NCBI GenBank assembly: GCA_947650005.1 | Contig: CANSTU010000031.1 | Span: 1 to 36,672, forward strand | Direction: 5' to 3' | From: an uncultured Lachnospiraceae bacterium | GTDB taxonomy: Bacteria; Bacillota; Clostridia; Lachnospirales; Lachnospiraceae | Length of the DNA stretch: 36,672 nucleotides | Part shown: positions 24,081 through 32,716 of the stretch, one piece after another | Layout: each line of letters begins with the position of its first letter | How positions within the stretch are numbered: the stretch's first letter is position 1 | Made by a program: the position numbers and the translations under genes | The notes under the pieces: generated by a model | Database searches by the model: none | Seen by the model: only the letters and a program-made list of their open reading frames with translations | What the model was told of the DNA's origin: nothing

Positions 24081-25254
24081 AATCCTGTACCTTCTGGTGG
24101 AAAAGCGGGCCGTCACCGCCGGGGAGCTGGCGGAACGGCTTGAGGTGTCGGAGCGTACCATCTACCGGGACGTTGACGCCCTTTCCGCCGCCGGCATCCC
24201 TGTGTTCACCCAGAAAGGGCAGGGCGGCGGCATCCGGCTGATGGATCAGTTCGTGCTGGATAAAACCCTCCTCTCCCGGACGCAGCAGGACGAGATCCTC
24301 TTCGCTCTCCAGGCCATCCTGGCCACGGGAGGAGAAGCGGAAGGGGAGACGCTGGCCCGGCTGACTGCCCTGTTTCGCCGGGAGGGCGCTGACTGGCTGG
24401 AGGTGGACTTTACCGACTGGGGCAGCGGGGAGGCGGAACGGGAGAATTTTGTCCTGGTGAAAAGGGCAATCCTGGAGCGTACCTTGCTATCCTTTACCTA
24501 CTATAGCTCTGCCGGAGAGAAAAGCCGCCGAATTGTGGAGCCTGCCCGGCTGGTGTTCAAGGGCGGATGCTGGTATCTGTCTGCTTTCTGCCGGACACGG
24601 CAGGATTGGCGCATTTTCCGCCTGGTGCGGATGGAGGGGCTGGCGCTGGAGGAGGGAAACTGTCCGCCCCGCCGGCCTCCGGAACGTCTGGAGGCCCCTG
24701 CGCGTGCGAACGGCCAGGGGGTGGGGTTGCAGTTGAGATTTGCGCCCTCCGCAGCCTGGAGAGTGCGGGATTATTTCCACCCGGACCGGATCGTTGTGGA
24801 GCCGGACGGATACCTGTCGGTGCACTGTATGTTCCCAGAGGATCAATGGCTGCTGTCCTTCCTTTTGTCCTTCGGAAGCCAGCTGGAGGTGCAGTCGCCG
24901 GCCTATTGGAGGGATATCCTCGCCAAAGAAGTAAAAAAATTGGGAAAAGTTTATGAAACTGGACAGACCGTGTCAGGTTTGAAGGCGTATCCTTATATCA
25001 GAGACGGGGAAGAAAGCCCCGCCCAATATAAGGAGGTTATCCCAATGGAAGAACAGAAATTTTGTCAATGCTGCGGTATGCCCTTAGATAAGCCCGAGGA
25101 TGCGGGGACTGAGGCGGACGGGTCTGCGAGCAGTGAGTACTGCCGCTACTGCTATCAAAACGGGGCCTTTACCTCCCCGGACGCCACCATGGACGACATG
25201 ATCACCCTGAACCTGGAGTTCAACGAACAAAACGGGTATCCCTTTGGCACCTAG
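24058..25254 (+). CDS. WYL-domain transcriptional regulator fused in frame to a zinc-ribbon domain
   Basis: Residues 1-55 form an HTH_11 DNA-binding domain (SRLFEILYLLVEKRAVTAGE and SERTIYRDVDALS). A WYL ligand-sensing domain follows (about 140-300), with CWYLSAFCRTRQDWRIFRL. At residue 330 a methionine with AAGGAGG 8 bases upstream opens a zinc-ribbon module with two CxxC pairs (KFCQCCGMPL and EYCRYC), usually a separate small protein. The reading frame here is continuous. It stops at TAG (25252-25254), yet the same frame then encodes the conserved family ending FPTLKRW before TAA at 25315, so the stop looks like a nonsense mutation. The gene is GC-rich with many C-ending codons, unlike its neighbours, and overlaps the preceding gene by 23 bases, suggesting transfer. 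Confidence 0.82.
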   Translation: MKNSRLFEILYLLVEKRAVTAGELAERLEVSERTIYRDVDALSAAGIPVFTQKGQGGGIRLMDQFVLDKTLLSRTQQDEILFALQAILATGGEAEGETLARLTALFRREGADWLEVDFTDWGSGEAERENFVLVKRAILERTLLSFTYYSSAGEKSRRIVEPARLVFKGGCWYLSAFCRTRQDWRIFRLVRMEGLALEEGNCPPRRPPERLEAPARANGQGVGLQLRFAPSAAWRVRDYFHPDRIVVEPDGYLSVHCMFPEDQWLLSFLLSFGSQLEVQSPAYWRDILAKEVKKLGKVYETGQTVSGLKAYPYIRDGEESPAQYKEVIPMEEQKFCQCCGMPLDKPEDAGTEADGSASSEYCRYCYQNGAFTSPDATMDDMITLNLEFNEQNGYPFGT

Positions 25255-25317
25255 GATGATGCGGAGCGGATGATGCGAAGCTGGTTCCCGACTTTAAAAC
25301 GGTGGAAGAGGGCGTAA
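25255..25317 (+). pseudogene. Orphaned C-terminal tail of the zinc-ribbon domain
   Basis: After the TAG at 25252 the same frame continues for 20 codons, including ERMMRSWFPTLKRW, to TAA. FPTLKRW is the typical ending of this zinc-ribbon family, so this is the original C-terminus cut off by a stop mutation. Confidence 0.7.
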
Positions 25318-25453
25318 ATGATGAGATAGGGTCTGTCGGGAAATAATATGGTTCACCTTTTCCGGCAGACTTTAAAATGGTTGAGAAAAAAATTTAACGT
25401 TTATTGTAAAATTTTTAACGAACAGATAAAAAAGCATGGAGTGACAAAACAGG

Positions 25454-25606
25454 CTGTATCAAGAAAAGCATGATACAGAAAAAGCACTGGCAGAACAGCT
25501 AATAAGAAAAGGGAAAATGACACTTGAAGAATTTACAGAGTGTGTATCTTAACTGTCGCTTGATGAATGGAAAGAAATGAAAGCCAAGGTTATGCAGTTA
25601 GTATAA
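25454..25606 (+). pseudogene. Relic of a small coding region with an internal stop
   Basis: One frame reads LYQEKHDTEKALAEQLIRKG, then MTLEEFTECVS, an in-frame TAA (25550-25552), and LSLDEWKEMKAKVMQLV before a final TAA. The charged helical pattern with a degenerate helix-turn-helix resembles the C-terminal tails of PD-(D/E)XK (Rpn-like) transposase-related proteins common in Clostridia. That assignment is weak; that it is a decayed coding fragment is more secure. Confidence 0.4.
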
Positions 25607-25646
25607 TCATTCAATTAGTCAAAAATTTGATAAGTAACGGCGGTAG

Positions 25647-25683
25647 AGCATATAGAAATTGAAAATCTATATGCTTTATTTTT
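25647..25683 (+). terminator. Rho-independent terminator-like hairpin
   Basis: AGCATATAG (25647-25655) pairs with CTATATGCT (25667-25675) and is followed by TTATTTTTG. It separates the first relic from the recombinase relic. Confidence 0.6.
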
Positions 25684-25749
25684 GCCATTCAGTCATTACA
25701 TAGAGTTAGCAGTACAGATGATTATATTTGTCCTGCGGTTTTTTATTGA

Positions 25750-26089
<340 letters not shown>

Positions 26090-26123
26090 GGAAAGACAAA
26101 AAATTGAATACTATTTCAATTAA

Positions 26124-26379
26124 AATGGTTTGGTTCAATCGGCAAATGTAGCTGCTAATTCCACCGTAATTAGAGAAACAGAAATTATATTAAATTGTTC
26201 GGATAAAGAAGCGCAAATTTTCTGTACATTGGATGGAACTGCTCCAAAAAATTGGTGCAGGAAGTAAGATAAAAGAACCTACAGCACCAAATGATAATAA
26301 GTATACTGTCACTGGTTGGTACAAGAATTCACAGTGTACAGACATTTGGGATTTTGAAACGGACGCTGCGCCATTTTGA
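26124..26379 (+). pseudogene. Fragment of a repeat-rich surface protein, frameshifted
   Basis: Frame one (26124-26267) encodes ETEIILNCSDKEAQIFCTLDGTAPK, here in parts: the EIILNCSDKEA strand and IFCTLDGTAPK resemble the chitobiase/hexosaminidase C-terminal-like domain. After a frame shift near 26248, the second frame gives GAGSKIKEPTAPNDNKY and TGWYKNSQCTDIWDFETD, close to the Listeria-Bacteroides (InlB B-type) repeat consensus. Both are common modules of large cell-wall proteins in Clostridia. No start, signal or anchor remains. Confidence 0.65.
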
Positions 26380-26512
26380 AACGCGTTTCTTGGGGCAGGC
26401 CCTGTCGGGTACTGGGGCATCCGCCTGGACAAAGAAAGACTAAGGGGCTGATCAGCATATCCCCCACTCGCTCCCCATCCCAACAATTGCCGTGGATATC
26501 TTTCCCCTCCTA
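26380..26512. other. End of the decayed region, nothing recognised
   Basis: I see no gene here. The sequence turns from AT-rich relics back to the GC content of the core genes and leads into the kinase promoter. Confidence 0.4.
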
Positions 26513-26521
26513 TGCTATACT
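26513..26521 (+). promoter_or_regulatory. Extended -10 promoter of kinase operon
   Basis: TGCTATACT is an extended -10 element (TGn plus TATACT) about 32 bases before the kinase ATG. No good -35 hexamer is found at 16-18 bases, as is common for extended -10 promoters. Confidence 0.5.
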
Positions 26522-26553
26522 GAAACCAAATCATTGCCCCGGGGGGAAACCAT

Positions 26554-28404
26554 ATGTGGAGGGAAAAACTGAAAAATGCAGGGATTGCTATCACCGACTG
26601 GATGAGGAATGTGAACATCTTCAACCGGCTGTTTATCATGTTCATTTTCGCCACGCTGCTTCCCCTGATCATGACGGAGGTCTGGTCTTACAGGAAGAGC
26701 AGCAGCGTCATTCAGGAGAAAGTCTTCATCTCCGTAAATGAAGTGATGAACCAGCTGAGCAGCAATGTGGATAAGAAAATCGAGAAGGTGCGCAACGACA
26801 GCATAGAGATCAGCTATATGCCGGAGATCCAGGATGTACTGTCCAATTATAACGAGTATAACAGCCGCATGCTCAACAGCGCCAAGGTAAATATCACCCA
26901 GATGATGAGCACCAAGTACGTCTTTGACAACATCGTGTCCAGTATTACCTTGTATACGCTGGAGCATCAGCGGGTGAATGTGTACGGTGAAGATATCTAC
27001 AATGTCACGCTGGAAAGGGAATTCCTGGAGGCATTTTTGGAAGAATGCGATGAGAACGACGGAAAATGCGTATTCCGGGCGGTGAACGGGGAGGATGCCA
27101 GATACCGGGGAAGGGGAAACAAACGGGGCGGGGAGATCGTCATAGGCAAAGTGGTCAAACAGAGAAAGTCGGGCGAGGTGATCGGCTATATGGTCATGCA
27201 GGTGGACGAGAGCAACTTTTCCGACATCTACAAGGCGATCAACCAGGAAATCCAGGCGGAAACCTTTATCGTGGATCCGGACGGTATTATTGTTTCCACC
27301 GCCGGGACGTATGCCGTGGTGGGGGAAGCCTACCCCTATCCGGAAATTTTGGGGACGATAGATGGGGCGGGCGGAAGGAATACGCAGGCCGTGACCATAC
27401 ACGGACAGAGGATGGTGCCTCTCTGCCGTAGGCTGGAGGAAAACGAATGGCGGGTTTTCTTTTTAATTCCCCAGGAATATCTGCGGGCGGATCTGCGCTC
27501 CGTGCTTCTTAGCTCCCTGGGGGTAGCGCTGGCAGGCCTTCTTCTGGGGGTCGGGTTCACTTTCCTGTTTTCCTATAGCATCCTTGGCCCCATGAATGAG
27601 ACGGTCCGGGGGATCGAAGCATTCGAAAAGGGAAATCTGGCGATCGCGCTGGAGGAAACGGGAAACGACGAGATTACCAAACTGGTGCGGCAGTTCAATA
27701 AAATGGCCCGGAAGATCAACGGACTGATGGAACGGGTCAAGAACAATGAAAAACAGAAGAGAAAGCTGGAAATCCAGGCTCTGCAGGCGCAGATCAACCC
27801 GCATTTCCTTTCCAATACCCTGAATACCGTATCCTATATCGCCAGGATGAAAAAGGAGGAAACCATAGAGATCCTGGTAAATGCCATCATCGAGCTGCTC
27901 TGTGACAGTATGAAAAACGATGACAGCCTGCATACCGTGGAAGAGGAGCTTCGGGTGATTAAGAATTATATCATCATCCAGGATTACCGGCTTCTGGGGA
28001 AGTTCACGGTGGACATCCAGATCGACGAGGAAATCGCTTCCTGCATGATGCCCCGTTTTATCTTACAGCCTGTGGTGGAGAATTCCATCATCCACGGGAT
28101 CGAACCGGCCAACCGACGGGGCGTTATTTCCATCAAGGGTTCCCAGAGAGATGGGAAAATCTGCTTTACCATCACGGATAATGGGATCGGGATCGAAAGC
28201 GGCAAGATCGAGAAGATCATCGCAAAGCCGCGCAACCAGGAGAAATCCAGGTTCAGCGGCATCGGGATCGGAAACGTGGACAGGCGGATTAAGCTGATGA
28301 TGGGGGAGGAATACGGACTGACCATGAAAAGCGAGAAGAATATCTTTACAACGGTGGAGATCCGTCTGCCGATGATCCAAAAAGGAGGGATGATGGATGC
28401 ATAA
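26554..28404 (+). CDS. Sensor histidine kinase, YesM type
   Basis: This 616-residue membrane kinase has membrane segment 1 at about 25-43, a large extracellular double-Cache-like sensor (about 44-315), membrane segment 2 at about 318-343, HAMP (about 341-395), the His_kinase domain with phosphoacceptor H417 in QINPHFLSNTLN, and an ATPase domain with N-box VVEN (N510) and G-box DNGIGI (542-547). Such kinases usually sense extracellular carbohydrate, directly or through a binding protein. GGGGGG lies before the ATG. The gene overlaps the response regulator by 8 bases, so the pair is coupled, and the sugar-type ABC genes follow directly as the likely target. Confidence 0.95.
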   Translation: MWREKLKNAGIAITDWMRNVNIFNRLFIMFIFATLLPLIMTEVWSYRKSSSVIQEKVFISVNEVMNQLSSNVDKKIEKVRNDSIEISYMPEIQDVLSNYNEYNSRMLNSAKVNITQMMSTKYVFDNIVSSITLYTLEHQRVNVYGEDIYNVTLEREFLEAFLEECDENDGKCVFRAVNGEDARYRGRGNKRGGEIVIGKVVKQRKSGEVIGYMVMQVDESNFSDIYKAINQEIQAETFIVDPDGIIVSTAGTYAVVGEAYPYPEILGTIDGAGGRNTQAVTIHGQRMVPLCRRLEENEWRVFFLIPQEYLRADLRSVLLSSLGVALAGLLLGVGFTFLFSYSILGPMNETVRGIEAFEKGNLAIALEETGNDEITKLVRQFNKMARKINGLMERVKNNEKQKRKLEIQALQAQINPHFLSNTLNTVSYIARMKKEETIEILVNAIIELLCDSMKNDDSLHTVEEELRVIKNYIIIQDYRLLGKFTVDIQIDEEIASCMMPRFILQPVVENSIIHGIEPANRRGVISIKGSQRDGKICFTITDNGIGIESGKIEKIIAKPRNQEKSRFSGIGIGNVDRRIKLMMGEEYGLTMKSEKNIFTTVEIRLPMIQKGGMMDA

Positions 28405-29929
28405 GATTCTGTTGGTGGATGACGATCCCATTATTTTGCTCCAGCTGAGACGGATGATCCATTGGGAAAGCCTTTCCTGTGAGCTAGCGGCGGAGGCGTC
28501 CAACGGAAAGGAAGCCATAGAATTGATCGAACGGTATCACCCGGATATCGTGATCACCGACATCAGTATGCCGGGCATCGACGGGATGGAGCTGATCGAC
28601 TACATCGACCGGTACGGGGATCGAATGCAGGTGATTGCCATCAGCGCATTCGATAATTTTGACTATGTGAGAAGGAGCCTGAAGGGAGGCGCCAGCGATT
28701 ATCTCCTGAAACATCAACTGACGGAAGACGTGCTGGAGAACGCCATTTCCACAGCCATCGCCGCGCTGCGGGTGGATGGAGAGGCCTCGGAATATTCCAT
28801 ACAGGAAAAGAGGGAGCATTTGATTTATCTGCTCCTGCACGACCGCCATTCCCAGCGGCAGGAGGAACTGAAGGAACTGCACATGGAATGGCTGAAGGGT
28901 TCCCTGGTACTGATTTTGGGCAGAATGGATACAAAGAACGTGACGGTAAATGAGGATGCCGTGCGGATCCTGATGGACGAAACCATCAAATATTACAGGG
29001 ATTATCTGGTGATCCAGCTGGAGAGATGGAATTATCTCCTGCTTCTGTCCGCGGAAAATAAGGAATCCCAGGAAATTTCGGAGATCGTGGAGCAGATCCA
29101 GAGGAATGTGAAGCGTTTCTGCAGCGCGGATATGTCCTTTGTGGTATCCACAATTATGGAACAGTGTGAAAATATCGCGGAGGTGATACGCAAGGCCAAG
29201 GAAATCCAGAAGGAGCACGATTTCCACGGGGAAAAGGCATTCATCGCTTTCATGGAAGAACAGGCCGGGACGGGAATCTTCCGGTGGAGCATCGGGCAGG
29301 AAGAAAGGCTAATGCGCTGCCTGCAGGCCGGGGAAGACATGGAAGGGCTTTTTGACGAGATTTTTACGCAGATGGAAGAGAAGGCCTATTCCAAGAGCCA
29401 GATGCAGGTTTTCTATGTGGAGATCATGACGCTGCTCATCCGGAAGATGGAGGAACACGACCTGGAGGGAGAGCGGATTTTCGGGGAAGAAAATCCTTAC
29501 GAGGAATACTTCCGGATCGGGACGTTCCAGGAGCTCAAGGCCTATCTGACGGAAAAATTCCGCCTGCTGCAGGAGGAAATCAGACGGGTGGGAAAGATTG
29601 CCTCCTACAGCGGGATCGTCCAGGATGCCATCGCGTATATCGAGGCCCATTATCGGGAAAAAATATCCCTGTCCGTAATCGCGGAAAAGCTTTCGGTCAG
29701 CCCTTCCTACCTAAGCCGCACCTTTAAGAAGGGAGCGGGAATGACATTGGTGAATTATATCAACCAAGCCCGGATGGAGAAGGCAAAGGAATTGATGAAC
29801 TCCGGCAGGCTTTCCCTGAATGAGGTGGCCTGTGAGGTGGGAATCTATAACTATAATTATTTTTACATGCTGTTCAAGGAAATTCACGGCGTTGCGCCGT
29901 CAGATTATACAAAAAATATGGGAGGATAA
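28397..29929 (+). CDS. Response regulator with AraC-type DNA-binding domain, YesN type
   Basis: The 510-residue protein has a receiver domain at 1-120 with acidic pocket D8-D10, phosphoacceptor D55 (IVITDISMPG), S83 and K105. A long central region (about 125-400) of the kind seen in YesN proteins follows. A C-terminal AraC DNA-binding domain (about 410-505) has two helix-turn-helices, ISLSVIAEKLSVSPSYLSRTF and LNEVACEVGIYNYNYF. Phosphorylated by the kinase it overlaps, it most likely activates the importer gene that starts 120 bases downstream. Confidence 0.95.
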   Translation: MHKILLVDDDPIILLQLRRMIHWESLSCELAAEASNGKEAIELIERYHPDIVITDISMPGIDGMELIDYIDRYGDRMQVIAISAFDNFDYVRRSLKGGASDYLLKHQLTEDVLENAISTAIAALRVDGEASEYSIQEKREHLIYLLLHDRHSQRQEELKELHMEWLKGSLVLILGRMDTKNVTVNEDAVRILMDETIKYYRDYLVIQLERWNYLLLLSAENKESQEISEIVEQIQRNVKRFCSADMSFVVSTIMEQCENIAEVIRKAKEIQKEHDFHGEKAFIAFMEEQAGTGIFRWSIGQEERLMRCLQAGEDMEGLFDEIFTQMEEKAYSKSQMQVFYVEIMTLLIRKMEEHDLEGERIFGEENPYEEYFRIGTFQELKAYLTEKFRLLQEEIRRVGKIASYSGIVQDAIAYIEAHYREKISLSVIAEKLSVSPSYLSRTFKKGAGMTLVNYINQARMEKAKELMNSGRLSLNEVACEVGIYNYNYFYMLFKEIHGVAPSDYTKNMGG

Positions 29930-29997
29930 AGGGAAAACAGGCAAAATAGTTAGAATAAAGGTTAAAATTCTTAATGGTTGGAAGGGAAATCCGCTTC

Positions 29998-30003
29998 TAT
30001 AAT
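29998..30003 (+). promoter_or_regulatory. Possible -10 box of sugar ABC operon
   Basis: A perfect TATAAT lies about 45 bases before the binding-protein ATG. No good -35 is found at the right spacing, which suits a promoter activated by the adjacent AraC-type regulator. Confidence 0.5.
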
Positions 30004-30048
30004 AAAGCTACAGAAACATTTACATACGAGAGTGGAAAGGAAAAAGGT

Positions 30049-31449
30049 ATGAAAAGAAGAATCGTAGCATTGTTACTGAGCAGCGCACTGGCGGTTTCCC
30101 TCCTCGGTGGCTGCGGCGGATCGTCCGGTGGCTCGGACGAGGCGTCTTCCCAGCCTGCAGCACAGGAAAGTTCCCAGGAGGAAGCGTCTGAGCCGGAGGA
30201 ATCAAAGGAAGAGGAAGCTGCGTCGGCAGCGGCCACAGGGGAAGCTACCCAGCTAACTTTCTGGACCTATGTGGAACAGCATACGGAGTTTTTGCAGGAT
30301 GCGGTGACCGTTTGGAATGAAAACCACCCGGACGAGCCCATCGAGCTGCAGACGGAAACCTATCCCACGGAGGATATGCACAGCAAGCTGCTGATCACCC
30401 TGCAGTCCGGGGACGGGGCGCCGGATATCGTGGACGTAAACGTGGCCAGGTTCAGCGATTTCATGCAGGGAGACACGGAGGTATTCGTTCCCCTGAACGA
30501 TATCATTGAGCCGGAGAAACAAAATTTCCTGGAACCCGTGCTGGATATCTATAAGTATAACGGGAACTACTATGGCATCGAGTATCATGTGGGCGCGCCG
30601 ATCATGTTCTACAATACGGAAATCCTGGATCAGGCAGGGGTTAAGGTGGAGGATATCGTAACCTGGGACGATCTCCATGAAGCCGGAAAGAAGGTACTGG
30701 AGGCCACCGGAAAGCCCATTATTACCTTTGAAGTAAACGACTCCTGGAGCTATTATATCATGGCCGGAGAGAAGAAGGGCGACTATTTTGATGAGTCCGG
30801 AAACTGCATCATCGACAGCAAGGAAAATGCGGAGGTTCTGGACTTCATGCTGAGCATGATTGAGGATGGCACGGCTGTGACCACGCCTGGTGGCGGTTTC
30901 CATACGGAAGAATACTATGGCTATATGTCCCAGGGCGGTGCGGCTTCCATGCTGGAATGTTTGTGGTACATGGGCAGATTCACCGACTATATGCCGGAAT
31001 TGGCCGGTAAGATCCAGGTGGCAGCCCCTCCGGTATGGGATGAGAGCAGCGTATACCCGGTATTCGGCGGCACGGCCACCAGCATTACCACCCAGTGCGA
31101 GAACCCGGATCTGGCTTCCCGTTTCCTGGCGGAAGCGAAGATCAGCGCGGAAGGCGCGGAGAAGATCTGGAACGTGCTCGGATTTGACCCGCTTCGTTGG
31201 GACATCTGGGATACGGATGTGATGAAGGCCCAGAACAAGTATACCGATTACTTCGGAAGCGATATTTTTGAAGTGGTGCTCGGGATGAAGGATAAATTCC
31301 ATCCCAGCAACATCACCGCATCCCCGCAGTTCTCCCTAGCCAATTCCCTGATCGCCACGGATATTCTGTTTAGGGTGCTCAATGAGAAGAGCGCCACGCC
31401 GGAGGAGGCTTTGGGCAATGCTGCGGCGGAGATTAAGAGCGCGCAGTAA
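30049..31449 (+). CDS. ABC transporter sugar-binding lipoprotein, family 1
   Basis: The 466-residue extracellular receptor has a lipoprotein signal ending in VSLLGGC (C22), a Ser/Glu/Ala-rich linker to about residue 60, then an SBP_bac_1 domain (QLTFWTYVEQHTEF, GDGAPDIVDVNVARFSDF, YGIEYHVGAPIMFYNTEIL). These bind oligosaccharides or related polar compounds for CUT1 importers. I chose the ATG at 30049, preceded by a GGAAAGG-type purine run; the upstream ATG at 29974 would spoil the signal peptide. It follows the two-component genes and precedes two permeases. The last codons and stop are the first copy of a 40-base tandem duplication. Confidence 0.93.
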   Translation: MKRRIVALLLSSALAVSLLGGCGGSSGGSDEASSQPAAQESSQEEASEPEESKEEEAASAAATGEATQLTFWTYVEQHTEFLQDAVTVWNENHPDEPIELQTETYPTEDMHSKLLITLQSGDGAPDIVDVNVARFSDFMQGDTEVFVPLNDIIEPEKQNFLEPVLDIYKYNGNYYGIEYHVGAPIMFYNTEILDQAGVKVEDIVTWDDLHEAGKKVLEATGKPIITFEVNDSWSYYIMAGEKKGDYFDESGNCIIDSKENAEVLDFMLSMIEDGTAVTTPGGGFHTEEYYGYMSQGGAASMLECLWYMGRFTDYMPELAGKIQVAAPPVWDESSVYPVFGGTATSITTQCENPDLASRFLAEAKISAEGAEKIWNVLGFDPLRWDIWDTDVMKAQNKYTDYFGSDIFEVVLGMKDKFHPSNITASPQFSLANSLIATDILFRVLNEKSATPEEALGNAAAEIKSAQ

Positions 31450-31517
31450 GCGGTATCGGCCCGTGCCGCAGATGAAAAGCGCCCGGTAAATGGTATCGGC
31501 CCGCACCGCAGTTGAAC
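31438..31517 (+). repeat. 40-base tandem duplication across the stop codon
   Basis: Positions 31438-31477 and 31478-31517 are two copies with an exact 40-base period and some divergence; both contain GGTATCGGCCC and a TAA in the same relative place. The first TAA is the stop of the binding protein. Each unit contains complementary GC-rich arms. Confidence 0.7.
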
Positions 31518-31814
31518 GGGATCTCCATACCGCTGCGGGCAGAGAAGCATTCCGGTCCGCAGTGATGTGGAGATGCGGTATGGGGCTGAAAAAAAGCAGG
31601 CGCTTGCGGCAGGGAGAACCTGACTGGCAGGCGCCGTCTTTATGCATATACAACGAGGCTGTTGCAGGATCTAACAGTTCCACAATATGGGTACAGCATA
31701 CCGCGGATGGATTTAGAAAAAAAGACCTCTGCCGTGGCCGCCCGTCTTGTGTGGCCTTTCCGATTCGCAGCAGCTGCGCTCGGCCGCGCAAAGCGCGGCA
31801 TGGAGGTAGGGATT
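31450..31814. other. Structured spacer between binding protein and permease
   Basis: No gene is seen in this 365-base spacer. Beyond the tandem duplication it holds two mutually exclusive pairings at 31521-31583: ATCTCCA with TGGAGAT plus CTGCGG with CCGCAG, or CCATACCGC with GCGGTATGG. GGCGC (31599-31603) with GCGCC (31631-31635) then TCTTT is terminator-like. A GC-rich hairpin lies just before the permease. An open frame through the region has no support as coding. Confidence 0.55.
31783..31811 (+). repeat. Second half of a double-hairpin element, tentative
   Basis: GCCGCGC-AAA-GCGCGGC (31783-31799) is followed by ATGGAGGTAGGG, which is the ribosome site of the permease ATG at 31815. Stem and tail match the second half of the repeat family, but no first stem or typical linker is clear upstream. 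Confidence 0.4.
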
Positions 31815-32711
31815 ATGAATAAAAAAAGACTAATCACCCAGAAAACGGCGCCCTATTTCTTCTGCGCCCCTTTTCTGATCTCCTTTTTCCTGTTTCTGTT
31901 CTATCCCATGATCAATATGGTATATACCAGTTTTCACAAGCTGGAAGGGATCAGTAAGTACCGGTACGTGGGGCTGGGGAATTACGAACGACTTCTGTCG
32001 GATACCCACATCGGGGCGGCGATCGTAAACAGCCTGGGCTTTACGGTAGGTATCATCGTGGTCAACGTGGCTTTGGCGCTTTTTCTGGCAGTGGTTCTGA
32101 ACAATAAGCTGACGCCGTGCCGAAACGTATTCCGGACGGCGATCTATATTCCGGCCCTGACGTCCATTATCGTGGCAGGTATCTTCTTCCGCCTGTTTTT
32201 CGGCAGCAACGTGGATACCCCGCTGAATCTGGCGATGCAGTTTTTCGGGGCCCAGCCAAAGGAATGGCTCTATGATACGTCCCTTACGGGAATCGTGGCG
32301 TTGGTTTTCACATCCACCTGGCGCTGGCTGGGGACGAATATCCTCTATTTCCTGTCCGCCCTCCAGACCATCCCTCCGGAGCTGTACGACGCGGCCTATG
32401 TGGACGGGGCTTCCGCTTGGCAGAGGTTTCGGCACGTGACGCTGCCCGGGGTGAAACCCATCCTCATCTTCGTGGTGACGATCCTCACCTATGGAGGACT
32501 GCGGATGTTCGGAGAAAGCTATGTGCTCTGGCCCAACAGCAAAACGCCCGGGGATATCGGGCTGACCATCGTTCTCTACATCTACCGCACCGCGTTCGGA
32601 CAGTTCGATATGGGCTATGCGTCGGCCATGTCCGTGGCGCTTTTCGGGCTGCTGATGATACTGAACGTTGTATATATTAAATTTTTCCGGATCGGCAAAA
32701 AGGAGGGATAA
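31815..32711 (+). CDS. Sugar ABC transporter permease, MalF/UgpA type
   Basis: This 298-residue CUT1 inner-membrane subunit has six membrane helices, beginning YFFCAPFLISFFLFLFYPMINMVYTSF. The coupling loop is ELYDAAYVDGASAWQRFRHVTLPGVKP (about 190-217), the conserved EAA motif. I chose the ATG at 31815, 4 bases behind GGAGGTAGGG; earlier in-frame starts would translate the spacer. The second permease starts 5 bases after its stop. No ATPase gene is in the operon, as is usual for CUT1 systems in Clostridia that share an MsmK-type ATPase. Confidence 0.94.
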   Translation: MNKKRLITQKTAPYFFCAPFLISFFLFLFYPMINMVYTSFHKLEGISKYRYVGLGNYERLLSDTHIGAAIVNSLGFTVGIIVVNVALALFLAVVLNNKLTPCRNVFRTAIYIPALTSIIVAGIFFRLFFGSNVDTPLNLAMQFFGAQPKEWLYDTSLTGIVALVFTSTWRWLGTNILYFLSALQTIPPELYDAAYVDGASAWQRFRHVTLPGVKPILIFVVTILTYGGLRMFGESYVLWPNSKTPGDIGLTIVLYIYRTAFGQFDMGYASAMSVALFGLLMILNVVYIKFFRIGKKEG

Positions 32712-32716
32712 AGACA

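Noticed and set aside
31490-31822. A 110-codon frame in the spacer before the permease
   Set aside because: It runs through duplicated and hairpin-forming sequence, has no ribosome site, and its translation has no recognisable pattern.
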